Shown here: piece after piece, positions 11,044-19,030 of the stretch
How positions within the stretch are numbered: the stretch's first letter is position 1
Layout: every line of letters starts with the position of its first letter
Assembly: GCF_001512285.1 (NCBI RefSeq)
Contig: NZ_LNUV01000003.1
Coordinates: forward strand, 161,540-225,539
Direction of reading: 5' to 3'
Origin: Arthrobacter sp. EpRS71
GTDB lineage: Bacteria > Actinomycetota > Actinomycetes > Actinomycetales > Micrococcaceae
DNA length: 64,000 bases
Translations under genes and position numbers: made by a program
The notes under the pieces: model-generated
What the model was told of the DNA's origin: nothing
Seen by the model: only the letters and a program-made list of their open reading frames with translations
Database searches by the model: none

Positions 11044-11049
11044 AGCTTA
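11044..11049 (-). promoter_or_regulatory. -10 hexamer of leaderless fumC
   Basis: TAAGCT on the minus strand ends 6 nt before the fumC ATG at 11037. It is the same hexamer and spacing as for the acetyltransferase at 5105. Confidence 0.55.
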
Positions 11050-11124
11050 TGGCGCTTGGGCGCCGCACAGAAAACCCGAAGGGGAGTGCTACGTGCTCCG
11101 GCGCCAGGGCCGGAGCACGGCTTC

Positions 11125-11739
11125 CTAGAGCTTGCCGATCCCGGAAACGAGGGCCGCGCGGCCTTCATCGAGCTTGTAGGACAGGCCGATGACGGCAACC
11201 CGGCCGTCGTCGATGGCGTCCGAAATCACACGGGAGCTGTCAGCAAGACGGGCTGCGGTCTGCTTGACGTGCTCCACCACCATGTCGTTGACGTCGTCCT
11301 GGTTGTTGCGCCTCGCCGTCAGGACCGACGGGGTGATGCGCTCCACGAGATCGCGGATGAAGCCCGGAGGCATTTCACCGGTTTCCACAGCGGCCTTGGT
11401 AGCCTTCACGGCGCCGCAGCTGTCATGGCCGAGGATCACGATCAAGGGAACTCGGAGTTCGCTGATGCTGTATTCGAGCGAACCCAGGACGGCATCGTCA
11501 ATGACTTGGCCGGCGGTGCGCACCACGAAGGCGTCACCCAATCCCAGGTCAAAGATGATCTCTGCAGCGAGCCGGGAATCCGAGCAGCCAAAGATCACGG
11601 CAAAGGGATTCTGGTTCTCAATAAGGGAAGAGCGTCGCGAAGCGTCCTGGTTGGGGTGCAGGGATTCGCCGGAAACAAAGCGTTCGTTGCCCTCGCGGAG
11701 ACGGCGCCACGCCAGGGCTGGAGTCAGGTAAGTAGGCAC
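11125..11739 (-). CDS. Beta-class carbonic anhydrase
   Basis: A 204-residue beta-carbonic anhydrase that hydrates CO2 to bicarbonate for carboxylation reactions. Zinc ligands and active-site residues are visible: CSDSR (Cys with the Asp-Arg dyad, about residues 52-56) and GHDSCGAVKA (His and second Cys, about residues 105-114). VVRTAGQVIDDAVLGSLEYS lies between them. The GTG at 11739 is chosen because it gives the normal N-terminus (VPTYLTPALAWRRLREGNERF-like start) and has TAAAGT 7 nt upstream. The open frame extends 36 codons further but through this promoter. Confidence 0.93.
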   Translation of the reverse strand: MPTYLTPALAWRRLREGNERFVSGESLHPNQDASRRSSLIENQNPFAVIFGCSDSRLAAEIIFDLGLGDAFVVRTAGQVIDDAVLGSLEYSISELRVPLIVILGHDSCGAVKATKAAVETGEMPPGFIRDLVERITPSVLTARRNNQDDVNDMVVEHVKQTAARLADSSRVISDAIDDGRVAVIGLSYKLDEGRAALVSGIGKL

Positions 11740-11746
11740 GAGCCTT

Positions 11747-11752
11747 ACTTTA
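11747..11752 (-). promoter_or_regulatory. -10 hexamer of carbonic anhydrase gene
   Basis: TAAAGT on the minus strand ends 7 nt before the GTG at 11739. The AAGG within the 7 nt could also act as a weak ribosome binding site, so leaderless initiation is likely but not certain. Confidence 0.5.
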
Positions 11753-11785
11753 CGACGCGGACACCGCAGTCCGTGAAACTGTTGC

Positions 11786-11868
11786 GCGTTGTGGGGCCTA
11801 CTTTGCGGGGTTCGGCGGGGTTTTAGCGCGAAGAGCGGGCCCCGCAACGCCCTGCGTTGTGGGGCCTA
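11786..11868 (-). terminator. Hairpin terminator after DUF4245 gene, with 17-bp direct repeat
   Basis: GCGTTGTGGGGCCTACT occurs at 11786-11802 and again at 11854-11870, where it includes the DUF4245 stop codon. GGCCCCGCAACGC (11838-11850) can pair with either copy, with one mismatch. The near pairing gives a 13-bp stem with a 3-nt loop directly after the stop on the minus strand. Confidence 0.6.
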
Positions 11869-12546
11869 CTGTGCGGAAGGAGTGGCGGTAGCCGGCGGCG
11901 CCTGTTCTGCGGACTTCACGACGGCGGCCGCCAGGGTTGCGAACTCATCGAGCTTTGCCGTGCCACTCAGGACGATGGTGGTGCCGCGGTACTCCAAGAC
12001 CATGCTGCGTTTTTCCTTGCCGGAATCCCTCAGCTCCCACTCCTGGCCGCCCGCGCTGCGGGTACCCGTGACAGGAAGGTTCTCCGTCTGCTGCAAAACC
12101 CACGTGGGGTTCGCCTGGTTGGTCTGGGTCAGGCCAATGAAGTTCTCCTTGGGAGTCAGGAAACCGATCTCCCACGTAGGCACGCCGCTTCCCGAGCCGG
12201 ACTCCCAGCGGGCGTAATTGGGTTTGAATGTGTCGCCCGTATCCGGGGTGACCGGTGTGAATCCTGCCACACCTGTGGCGTTTCGGGCGATGGCCGCGAC
12301 GTCAACATCAGGCCGGAAACCCTCACCCTTGGGCGCCGGGTTCATCAAAACAATGGGGAGGAAAGCCAGGACACAGACCAGCAGCGCAATGACCATGCCG
12401 ATGACCGAAGCGTTGGCCCGCTTGGCAGCTTTCGCCGCAATGACGGGTTTATAGGGGGCATCCGTGGCTGCCTGGGCTTGGTTGGGGTTGGCCGCTGCAG
12501 CCTCAGATGGGTTATCGGCTGCGGGCTTGTCCTGCGTTTCACTCAC
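11866..12546 (-). CDS. DUF4245 family membrane-anchored protein
   Basis: A 226-residue protein of the actinobacterial DUF4245 family, function unknown, regularly adjacent to glpX. A disordered Ala/Asn/Pro-rich cytoplasmic N-terminus is followed by one membrane span (VIGMVIALLVCVLAFLPIVL, about residues 47-66). An extracytoplasmic domain with conserved Trp residues (ARWESGSGSGVPTWEIGF) comes next. The start is uncertain: GTG 12546 has GGAGG almost touching it, while an ATG at 12621 would add 25 residues of unlikely coding content. It is divergent from glpX. Interpretation: a membrane-anchored surface protein, not an enzyme one can name. Confidence 0.8.
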   Translation of the reverse strand: MSETQDKPAADNPSEAAAANPNQAQAATDAPYKPVIAAKAAKRANASVIGMVIALLVCVLAFLPIVLMNPAPKGEGFRPDVDVAAIARNATGVAGFTPVTPDTGDTFKPNYARWESGSGSGVPTWEIGFLTPKENFIGLTQTNQANPTWVLQQTENLPVTGTRSAGGQEWELRDSGKEKRSMVLEYRGTTIVLSGTAKLDEFATLAAAVVKSAEQAPPATATPSAQ

Positions 12547-12647
12547 CCCTCCATGATCCCTTATCCCGGCAGGGAACACACATCCGCCAACCTCACCGCA
12601 GAGATTGGAGGCTGTGGTCATCCAACGACTCCTGGAGCACGTGGCGA

Positions 12648-12663
12648 CTATGATCGTTCATAG
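12648..12663 (+). promoter_or_regulatory. glpX promoter -10 inside a palindrome
   Basis: CTATGA (12648-12653), a 4-nt centre and TCATAG (12658-12663) form a perfect inverted repeat that contains the -10 hexamer TATGAT (12649-12654). A repressor bound here would block glpX. The predicted leader is about 70 nt. Confidence 0.5.
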
Positions 12664-12731
12664 AGGAACCCCGGGTTGCCCCGTGCAACCATGTCCGGTC
12701 CCGTGAATCGTCACTCGAAGAAGAGGTTCAA

Positions 12732-13769
12732 GTGTCTCCTGCACCAATGACCCAGCAGTATTCCACGATTTCGCCGTCGCTCGCCGTCGGCATCGACGAA
12801 CCCGACCGCAACCTTGCGCTTGAACTCGTCCGTGTCACCGAGGCCGCGGCTATTGCCGGTGGCCACTGGGTAGGATTCGGTGACAAAAACAAGGCAGACG
12901 GCGCCGCCGTCGACGCCATGCGTTCGTTCCTTCACACCGTCCACTTCAACGGCGTCGTGGTCATCGGTGAAGGCGAAAAAGATGAAGCCCCCATGCTGTT
13001 CAACGGCGAGCAGGTTGGTGACGGCACCGGTCCCGAGTGCGACGTCGCCGTCGACCCCATCGACGGAACCCGTCTGACCGCCCTCGGCATCAACAACGCC
13101 CTCGCAGTGCTGGCAGTTGCTGAGCGCGGATCCATGTTCGACCCCTCCGCAGTGTTCTACATGGAGAAGCTCGTCACCGGCCCCGAAGCCGCCGACATGG
13201 TGGATCTGCGCCTGCCCGTCAAGCAGAACCTGCACCTCATCGCCAAGGCCAAGGGCGTCAAGGTCAACCAGCTCAACGTCATGATCCTGGACCGCGACCG
13301 CCACCGCCCCCTCGTGGAAGAAATCCGCGAGGCCGGTGCCCGCACCAAGTTCATCATGGACGGCGACGTCGCAGGCGCCATCGCCGCAGCACGCACCGGC
13401 ACCGGCGTTGACGCTCTCATGGGCATCGGCGGCACCCCGGAAGGCATCGTTGCAGCCTGTGCCATCAAGTCACTCGGCGGTGTCATCCAAGGCCGCCTGT
13501 GGCCGACGTCGGACGAAGAGAAGCAGAAGGCCATCGACGCCGGACACGACCTCGACCGCGTCCTGTCCACCAACGACCTCGTCACCTCGGACAACTGCTA
13601 CTTCGCAGCAACCGGCATCACCGACGGCGACCTCCTCCACGGCGTGCGTTACCAGAAGGACCGCGTCATGACGCAGTCCATCGTGATGCGCTCCAAGTCC
13701 GGGACGGTCCGCTTCGTCGAGGCTGAGCACCACGCATCCAAGTGGGAGACGTACGCGCGCAAGGCGTAA
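12732..13769 (+). CDS. glpX: Class II fructose-1,6-bisphosphatase
   Basis: A 345-residue GlpX-type phosphatase that converts fructose 1,6-bisphosphate to fructose 6-phosphate; it is the main gluconeogenic FBPase in many actinobacteria. The metal-binding motifs are [14 protein letters not shown] (about residues 76-89), [16 protein letters not shown] (about 103-118) and [34 protein letters not shown] forms the phosphate-binding region. The GTG start has GAAGAAGAGG about 6 nt upstream. A composite hairpin repeat follows the stop. It is divergent from the DUF4245 gene and close to fumC. Confidence 0.96.
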   Translation: MSPAPMTQQYSTISPSLAVGIDEPDRNLALELVRVTEAAAIAGGHWVGFGDKNKADGAAVDAMRSFLHTVHFNGVVVIGEGEKDEAPMLFNGEQVGDGTGPECDVAVDPIDGTRLTALGINNALAVLAVAERGSMFDPSAVFYMEKLVTGPEAADMVDLRLPVKQNLHLIAKAKGVKVNQLNVMILDRDRHRPLVEEIREAGARTKFIMDGDVAGAIAAARTGTGVDALMGIGGTPEGIVAACAIKSLGGVIQGRLWPTSDEEKQKAIDAGHDLDRVLSTNDLVTSDNCYFAATGITDGDLLHGVRYQKDRVMTQSIVMRSKSGTVRFVEAEHHASKWETYARKA

Positions 13770-13796
13770 CCCCTCCGTTGCTGTCGCGTCTTTGAC

Positions 13797-13878
13797 GCGA
13801 AAAGCGCCCCATCGCTCTGCGGCTATCTCCTCGTACCTCGTCGATTTGATGCCGCCCCCGCGATGGGGCGCTTTTCGC
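13797..13878. repeat. Composite hairpin repeat, copy C (divergent), terminator of glpX
   Basis: A perfect 19-bp basal stem (13797-13815 with 13860-13878) encloses a 44-nt apical region. That region has GCGGC/GCCGC arms and a CTCGTACCTCG-TTTGA segment that resembles copies A and B. It starts 27 nt after the glpX stop. A smaller hairpin, GCGTC-ttt-GACGC, overlaps its 5' edge (13786-13798). Confidence 0.7.
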
Positions 13879-13984
13879 TGTCTGGATGCGTTGAGGGCGC
13901 CGCTTCCGGCTTCGCGCTGTTAAAGGGTGGGTAGGGCAGAGCGAGGGGTGTTCCGTCATCACTCACTTTGACTTTGGAACCCTG

Positions 13985-14013
13985 CCGACACGCCGCGAGC
14001 CACGGCGTGTCGG
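13985..14013 (-). terminator. Probable ancestral terminator of the Fem-like gene
   Basis: CCGACACGCCG (13985-13995) and CGGCGTGTCGG (14003-14013) form an 11-bp stem with a 7-nt loop. They are nested inside CACTTTGA (13964-13971) and TCAAAGTG (14027-14034). It now lies 580 nt from the functional stop codon because of the tandem array. Confidence 0.7.
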
Positions 14014-14055
14014 GGCGTGGGCGGGCTCAAAGTGGGTGGTGGCGGTACGGGCGTC

Positions 14056-14751
14056 GGGAGCGGTGGTGAATCAGCGGAGCTTGTCCCGGAGGCTTCTCGC
14101 TAGTTGGTAGGCGCCGTAGCGGAGCTTGTTGACCGGGAGGTCCCAGGTGCCGGGGTAGGAGACTTCGCGGCCGCCGAAGGACTTCTTGAAGGCGGTGAAG
14201 CCCGCCCATTTGTGGTCCGGCTGGTCCTCGGGAGCGGTGGTGAATCAGCGGAGCTTGTCCCGGAGGCTTCTCGCTAGTTGGTAGGCGCCGTAGCGGAGCT
14301 TGTTGACCGGGAGGTCCCAGGTGCCGGGGTAGGAGACTTCGCGGCCGCCGAAGGACTTCTTGAAGGCGGTGAAGCCCGCCCATTTGTGGTCCGGCTGGTC
14401 CTCGGGAGCGGTGGTGAATCAGCGGAGCTTGTCCCGGAGGCTTCTCGCTAGTTGGTAGGCGCCGTAGCGGAGCTTGTTGACCGGGAGGTCCCAGGTGCCG
14501 GGGTAGGAGACTTCGCGGCCGCCGAAGGACTTCTTGAAGGCGGTGAAGCCCGCCCATTTGTGGTCCGGCTGGTCCTCGGGAGCGGTGGTGAATCAGCGGA
14601 GCTTGTCCCGGAGGCTTCTCGCTAGTTGGTAGGCGCCGTAGCGGAGCTTGTTGACCGGGAGGTCCCAGGTGCCGGGGTAGGAGACTTCGCGGCCGCCGAA
14701 GGACTTCTTGAAGGCCGTGAAGCCCGCCCATTTGTGGTCCGGCTGGTCCTC
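14056..14751. repeat. Four tandem 174-bp copies of the 3' end of the Fem-like gene
   Basis: Copies start at 14056, 14230, 14404 and 14578. The fourth holds the true last 52 or so codons of the Fem-like gene plus its stop; the other three follow the stop. I see a single difference: copies 1-3 have G where copy 4 has C (14194, 14368, 14542 versus 14716), a synonymous Thr change. The 8-bp TCGGGAGC occurs at both outer edges, which suggests duplication by recombination between short repeats. The period is a multiple of three, but each copy carries its own stop, so copy number should not alter the protein. Confidence 0.95.
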
Positions 14752-15528
14752 GGGAGCCACGCCCCAGAGGTCCACGTGCTTGAGGCCCTTCTCCTTGGCA
14801 TCGGCCATCAGGGTCACCAAGAGGGGGATGCCGGCGCTGAGCTTGCGGTGGGTGTCGTCCAAGGCCGCGTGGGCGTACACACGGGTGTCCGCGGAGTCGT
14901 AGGCGAAAGCAGCGGCGATCGCTTCGCCCTCAAGCTCAGCGATGAACAGTGTGCCTGCGCCCGAGGGGAGCAACGACGCCGCCACTTTCGTGAGGTACTC
15001 GTCGCTTTGGGGCTTGAAGCCGTTCCGGGCAGCTGTCAGGTGCAGGAAGTGCAGGAGAATGTTGATGTCCGCCGGATCCTGGGACGCACGGAACGTCACA
15101 CCCTTTTTGTGGATGTTCCGGTAGAGGTTTCTGTTGGTCGGTTTCATGCCGGCCAGGACGTCCTTGAAGTCTCCTTCAAGATCCACAATCCAGCTCAGCT
15201 CAGGTTGCTGGTTGACCGGTGCCGGGCGCAAGCCTCGCGCGCGGAGGAGAGTGCCGGCGTCGGACGCTCCGAAACCTGCCGCGGCAGGCTCCATCCGAAC
15301 GAAAACCGCACGCTCCTGCTTGGCCAGGGCCACCAACGCCGCAGTGGCGGCGTCGAACGCTTCCACAGACTCGGCCACGGGGCCGTAGGGCGCATAAATG
15401 ACCTTGCCGGCCGGGTTCTTCTCCTCAATGGCAAGGAAACTCCAGCCGGGTCCGGATTGCTCGTGGACACGGCGTCCCAAGGAGCGCTGGACAGCCGCCC
15501 ACGCGGGCGTTTGCAGGAAAAACTCCAT
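14593..15528 (-). CDS. FemABX-like aminoacyltransferase (peptidoglycan interpeptide bridge)
   Basis: A 311-residue member of the Fem family, tRNA-dependent transferases with duplicated GNAT folds that add amino acids to the lipid II stem peptide. Typical parts are PAWAAVQRSLG at the N-terminus, YAPYGPV, SWIVDLEGDFKDVLAGMKP, TNRNLYRNIHKKGVTFR (the usual R-N-R/K region) and the second-domain core AAAFAYDSADTRVYAHAAL. DLWGVAPEDQPDHKWAGFTA and FKKSFGGREVSYPGTWDLP complete the family C-terminus. The bridge amino acid is unknown. It starts 3 nt after manA, so the two form an operon. The last 52 or so codons are the fourth copy of a 174-bp tandem array. It is slightly shorter than FemX/FmhB but appears complete. 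Confidence 0.88.
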   Translation of the reverse strand: MEFFLQTPAWAAVQRSLGRRVHEQSGPGWSFLAIEEKNPAGKVIYAPYGPVAESVEAFDAATAALVALAKQERAVFVRMEPAAAGFGASDAGTLLRARGLRPAPVNQQPELSWIVDLEGDFKDVLAGMKPTNRNLYRNIHKKGVTFRASQDPADINILLHFLHLTAARNGFKPQSDEYLTKVAASLLPSGAGTLFIAELEGEAIAAAFAYDSADTRVYAHAALDDTHRKLSAGIPLLVTLMADAKEKGLKHVDLWGVAPEDQPDHKWAGFTAFKKSFGGREVSYPGTWDLPVNKLRYGAYQLARSLRDKLR

Positions 15529-15531
15529 GGA

Positions 15532-16782
15532 TCAGTTCCCCAGGCCCGTGGTCACTGCGAACGCAACACTGACGTCCGTGGCGCCCTGCACGGGGTGCAC
15601 ATTGACGGGGGCTTCGATGTCCGGGATGAACGCGGCGGCGCCCCGCTCAAGCCGGAGGTCGCTTTTGGGAGAATCGAGCAACACCGAACCGGAAACCACC
15701 ACGACGACGGCCGGCCCGGATTGTGCCAAGGGCACCGGCTCGGCGCCCGGGCCAAGCTCAATACGCTGGAGCTGGAATTCCTTGAATGGCGGGCGGTACA
15801 GTTCCTGCCCGAATTCCGTCCCGCTGAGCTGGACACGCGGCACTCCCAGAGCTTCGAAGCGCACAGTCCGGAGCAGCTCAGGAACGTCCAAGTGTTTGGT
15901 GGTGAGGCCCCCGCGCAGCACGTTGTCCGAGGAAGCCATGACCTCCACACCCAAGCCGTGGAGGTAGGCATGGATATTACCGGCCGGCAGATATACAGCC
16001 TCGCCGGGCTCCAAGGACAGGTGGTTGAGAAGGAGTGAGATGAGGACGCCGGGATCGCCGGGGAAGGCCTCATTGATGTCCAGCATCGCAGCGAGGACCT
16101 CACGGTGCGGTTCCAACGGCGCGCCGGCAGAGAAGACGGCCACTACTTCGTTGATCGCGTCGGAAACCTGGCTTCCGCCCTCGATCAGGCGGCTGAAAGC
16201 CGCTTTCAGGGCAGCGGATTCGTCGCGCACAGCAAGGTCCGAAATGACGTTGGTGATCACCGGCGGAACAGCGACGGCAGCGGAATCAAGGGCACGGGCC
16301 AAGTGCTCGAAGACTGCTTTTGACCCTGCGGGAGGACGGAAACCACACATAGCCTTGAACGGAGTCAGGGCAAAGATCATCTCCGGCTTGTGGTTATCGT
16401 CCCGGTAATTGCGTTCTGCGGCGTCCGCAGGGATGCCGGCAGCGTTCTCGCGGGCAAAGCCCTCCCTCGCCTGGTCCAGGCTCGGGTGCACCTGCAGTGA
16501 CAGAGGCTGGGCTGCAGCCAGGAGTTTGGTGAGGAACGGCAGCCGGGGACCGAACTCGGCGATGCTTTCCGAGCCCAGGCAGCGCACGGGATCCGCGGCG
16601 ATCAAGGCGTCCAGTGGCTGAGTCACCCCGTTGGGATGGACGGCTGTGGAGGGGGAGTCCGGGTGGGCTCCGATCCACATTTCGGCCTCGGGACCACCCG
16701 GCGCCGGCCGCCCCAGCAACTCGGCGATCGCCGTCGTCGAACCCCACGCATAGGGTCGCAAAACATTCTCAATCTGGTACAC
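15532..16782 (-). CDS. manA: Mannose-6-phosphate isomerase, class I
   Basis: A 416-residue zinc enzyme that interconverts fructose 6-phosphate and mannose 6-phosphate, feeding GDP-mannose and dolichyl-phosphate-mannose-type donors for glycan synthesis. The zinc ligands are in LSLQVHPS (Gln and His, about residues 94-101), HKPEMIFAL (Glu) and GNIHAYLHGLGVEVMASSDN (His), with the catalytic Arg region NVLRGGLTTKH following. The GTG start has AAGGA upstream. It is the first gene of the manA-Fem operon. It matches the mannose needs of the Pmt-type mannosyltransferase and other glycosyltransferases in the window. Confidence 0.96.
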   Translation of the reverse strand: MYQIENVLRPYAWGSTTAIAELLGRPAPGGPEAEMWIGAHPDSPSTAVHPNGVTQPLDALIAADPVRCLGSESIAEFGPRLPFLTKLLAAAQPLSLQVHPSLDQAREGFARENAAGIPADAAERNYRDDNHKPEMIFALTPFKAMCGFRPPAGSKAVFEHLARALDSAAVAVPPVITNVISDLAVRDESAALKAAFSRLIEGGSQVSDAINEVVAVFSAGAPLEPHREVLAAMLDINEAFPGDPGVLISLLLNHLSLEPGEAVYLPAGNIHAYLHGLGVEVMASSDNVLRGGLTTKHLDVPELLRTVRFEALGVPRVQLSGTEFGQELYRPPFKEFQLQRIELGPGAEPVPLAQSGPAVVVVVSGSVLLDSPKSDLRLERGAAAFIPDIEAPVNVHPVQGATDVSVAFAVTTGLGN

Positions 16783-16829
16783 GAAACAAAGTCCTTATCG
16801 TCGCGCTGAACGTGAGGGCGGAAGGCAGC

Positions 16830-18452
16830 TTAGAGCGGTGCGCACTGTCCGTTGGTGGCCACAAGGTCCCGGATGCCTTGCTCGTCGCCTTGGGCCTTGA
16901 GGCCGTTCAGCAACTCGATGGTGATGGGAGTCCCGTCAGGTGTCGTGGTCACGGGGGTGAAGTCGGCCGACGGCGACGGCAACTGACCTGCCGTTACGGA
17001 CCCGGCCAGCGGACCCGCAGCCATGACGGCCCCGGTCGCTGCACCGTCATAGGAGACGACGGCGTCACTCGCCTTGGGAGTATTGGAGGACGCCAATGTT
17101 TCTTGGACCTTGGAGTGGATCAGGTCAAAGTCCGGCACTGTGGAGAAGGACGCCTCAAAGTCCGGGGGGCCAATAGTGAGGCGCTTGACCGGCTGGTTCT
17201 TGGACTTCAAGGCAAGGTCCATGAAGCTGCCCAGCTGGTTGGAGGAAATGTTGGAGTCAACCACCTTGGTGCCGGCGTTGGCGATGTCCTCGAACTTGGT
17301 GAGGAGGGTGGCGGGGTCCAACTGCTTGAGCATGGCCTGCTGCACGCACTGCTGGCGCGCAATGCGGGCGTAGTCATCCACGAATTCGCGGGAGCGTCCG
17401 TACCAGAGGGCCTGGAAGCCGTTCAGGTGCTGATCACCTGCCGCAATCCAGCCATCAGGCATGCCGTGAATTCCGTTGGCCTCGTCAGTGACAGGGCCAC
17501 TGATGGGTACCCAGCCTCCGGCTTTGATACGGATCCCGCCCATGGCATCGATGAGTTTGGCGAAGCCGTCCATATCCACCAGGACATATGCCTGGACGGT
17601 GATGCCCAAGGTGCCGGAGACAGCTTCGAGCGTGGCCTGCGCACCAGGATCGGCAACTCCCGGGTAGAGGTCCTTGTAATTGTTGGTGACCTCGGTGTTG
17701 ACGGCGTTGATGAGGCACTCGTCGCCGCAGTTGTAGCCGTCCGGGTAGATCTTGCGCATGGGCGAGCCCTCGCTGAACTGCGCATTCTGAAGGTTGCGGG
17801 GGACGGAGATGATGGCACTCTCGCCCGTTTTCGCATCAACGCTGATGACGGAGAGGCTGTCCGGGCGGCGGCCGGTCCGATCGTCTCCGGCGTCGCCGCC
17901 CATCATGAGGAAGTTGTACCGCCCGTCCACGGGATCAATGGCGGGACCGGCATTGAAGATGCTGCCGATAGCATTCCGGCTCACGTTCAGGACGTAAGCA
18001 AGGTAGCCCAGGGATCCGCTGCCGATGACCGTGCTAACTGCCAGGACCACGGCGATGATGGGGCGCATTCCCGGTGCCAGGAGTGCTGGCCTGATGATCC
18101 GCAGAGTATTGAGGAAGAGGAAAGCCCAACCCAAAGCCAGGGCCACCAGGATCACGATGATGAACAACGAGCCCACAGGGTGCGTGGCGAGGCTGAGCAG
18201 CAAGCTTCGATTCACCAAAGCAATGAACAGCGTGAGCAGGGCGAGGGCCCAGACCGTGATGGTGACGCGCAAGGCAATGCGGCCAAGTTTGCGGTCGCCG
18301 GCAACGATTTGGGCGCTGCCGGGAACAAGCAGGGTGAGGAGGACCAGCACAAAGGCGCGTTTGGTCCGCACCGGAGCGCTGGCGCCGGAGGGATAGCGGA
18401 CGGGATCAGTCAGGGCGGCGCCGGGCTGACTCGGGGTTTTGTGCATGGTCAT
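16830..18452 (-). CDS. LytR-CpsA-Psr (LCP) family cell-wall ligase
   Basis: A 540-residue LCP protein, the family that transfers polyprenyl-linked glycopolymers onto peptidoglycan outside the membrane. Four hydrophobic spans occupy about residues 30-165, more than the single anchor of minimal LCP proteins. The catalytic domain follows: YNFLMMGGDAGDDRTGRRPD with the conserved Asp/Arg pairs, SVISVDAKTGESAIISVPRN, and GIRIKAGG through to the NGFQALWYGRSREFVDDYAR motif. A Ser/Thr/Pro-rich C-terminus ends in QCAPL. The ATG at 18452 has GGAAGG 9-10 nt upstream. It lies next to purE and manA as in mycobacterial cpsA neighbourhoods. Confidence 0.92.
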   Translation of the reverse strand: MTMHKTPSQPGAALTDPVRYPSGASAPVRTKRAFVLVLLTLLVPGSAQIVAGDRKLGRIALRVTITVWALALLTLFIALVNRSLLLSLATHPVGSLFIIVILVALALGWAFLFLNTLRIIRPALLAPGMRPIIAVVLAVSTVIGSGSLGYLAYVLNVSRNAIGSIFNAGPAIDPVDGRYNFLMMGGDAGDDRTGRRPDSLSVISVDAKTGESAIISVPRNLQNAQFSEGSPMRKIYPDGYNCGDECLINAVNTEVTNNYKDLYPGVADPGAQATLEAVSGTLGITVQAYVLVDMDGFAKLIDAMGGIRIKAGGWVPISGPVTDEANGIHGMPDGWIAAGDQHLNGFQALWYGRSREFVDDYARIARQQCVQQAMLKQLDPATLLTKFEDIANAGTKVVDSNISSNQLGSFMDLALKSKNQPVKRLTIGPPDFEASFSTVPDFDLIHSKVQETLASSNTPKASDAVVSYDGAATGAVMAAGPLAGSVTAGQLPSPSADFTPVTTTPDGTPITIELLNGLKAQGDEQGIRDLVATNGQCAPL

Positions 18453-18466
18453 CAACCGCTGCCTTC

Positions 18467-19030
18467 CTAGCGGGGGCTCCGGGCGGATGCGTTGGCGGGG
18501 GAGAAGACCTCTTCCACTTTGTGGCGGAGGTTTTCGCCCTTCTTGGTGGCGACGTCGTTCAGTTCCTGCGCGAAGGTGAGGAGGTCCGCGCGGAGCTTGG
18601 CCGCGAGTTCATCGGTTCCCGATGCCAGCATGCGAACAGCGAGGAGTCCCGCGTTGCGGGCACCGGCGATGGACACCGTGGCCACGGGAACACCGGCAGG
18701 CATCTGCACGATGGACAACAGGGAGTCCATGCCGTCCAAGGTCTTGAGGGGAACCGGGACACCGATGACCGGAAGGGGCGTCACGGAAGCCAGCATGCCG
18801 GGGAGGTGGGCTGCACCGCCGGCGCCGGCGATGATGACGCGCAGGCCACGTTCGTGTGCCGTTTGTCCGTATCGGATCATCTCGGTAGGCATGCGGTGGG
18901 CTGAGACCACGTCCGCCTCAAAAGGGATGCCGAACTCAGCCAAGGCGTCCGCCGCGGCTTCCATGACGGGCCAATCGGAATCGGAGCCCATCACGAGTCC
19001 AACGAGCGGGGCTGTTGTTTCCGAAGTCAT
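18467..19030 (-). CDS. purE: N5-carboxyaminoimidazole ribonucleotide mutase
   Basis: A 187-residue class I PurE that moves the carboxyl group of N5-CAIR to give CAIR in purine synthesis. The signature [16 protein letters not shown] is near residue 11, followed by [11 protein letters not shown] with the catalytic His, and [17 protein letters not shown]. Its start overlaps the purK stop by 4 nt (ATGA), so PurK and PurE, which act in sequence, are translationally coupled. It has a C-terminal tail ([11 protein letters not shown]) beyond the usual end. Confidence 0.97.
   Translation of the reverse strand: MTSETTAPLVGLVMGSDSDWPVMEAAADALAEFGIPFEADVVSAHRMPTEMIRYGQTAHERGLRVIIAGAGGAAHLPGMLASVTPLPVIGVPVPLKTLDGMDSLLSIVQMPAGVPVATVSIAGARNAGLLAVRMLASGTDELAAKLRADLLTFAQELNDVATKKGENLRHKVEEVFSPANASARSPR

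Noticed and set aside
13881..13984. A small gene between glpX and the 174-bp array
   Set aside because: No start with a ribosome binding site and no coding character; the stretch holds only the end of a hairpin repeat and the arm of a terminator.
14027..14731. A minus-strand open frame encoding a protein of four 58-residue repeats
   Set aside because: It runs through the 174-bp array in a frame different from the Fem-like gene. The repeats exist only because the unit length is a multiple of three. It has no start signal and the true gene covers the last copy.
16614..18470. Very long plus-strand open frame (about 618 codons)
   Set aside because: It lies antisense to manA and the LCP gene, which have clear motifs. 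High-GC third positions create such mirror frames.
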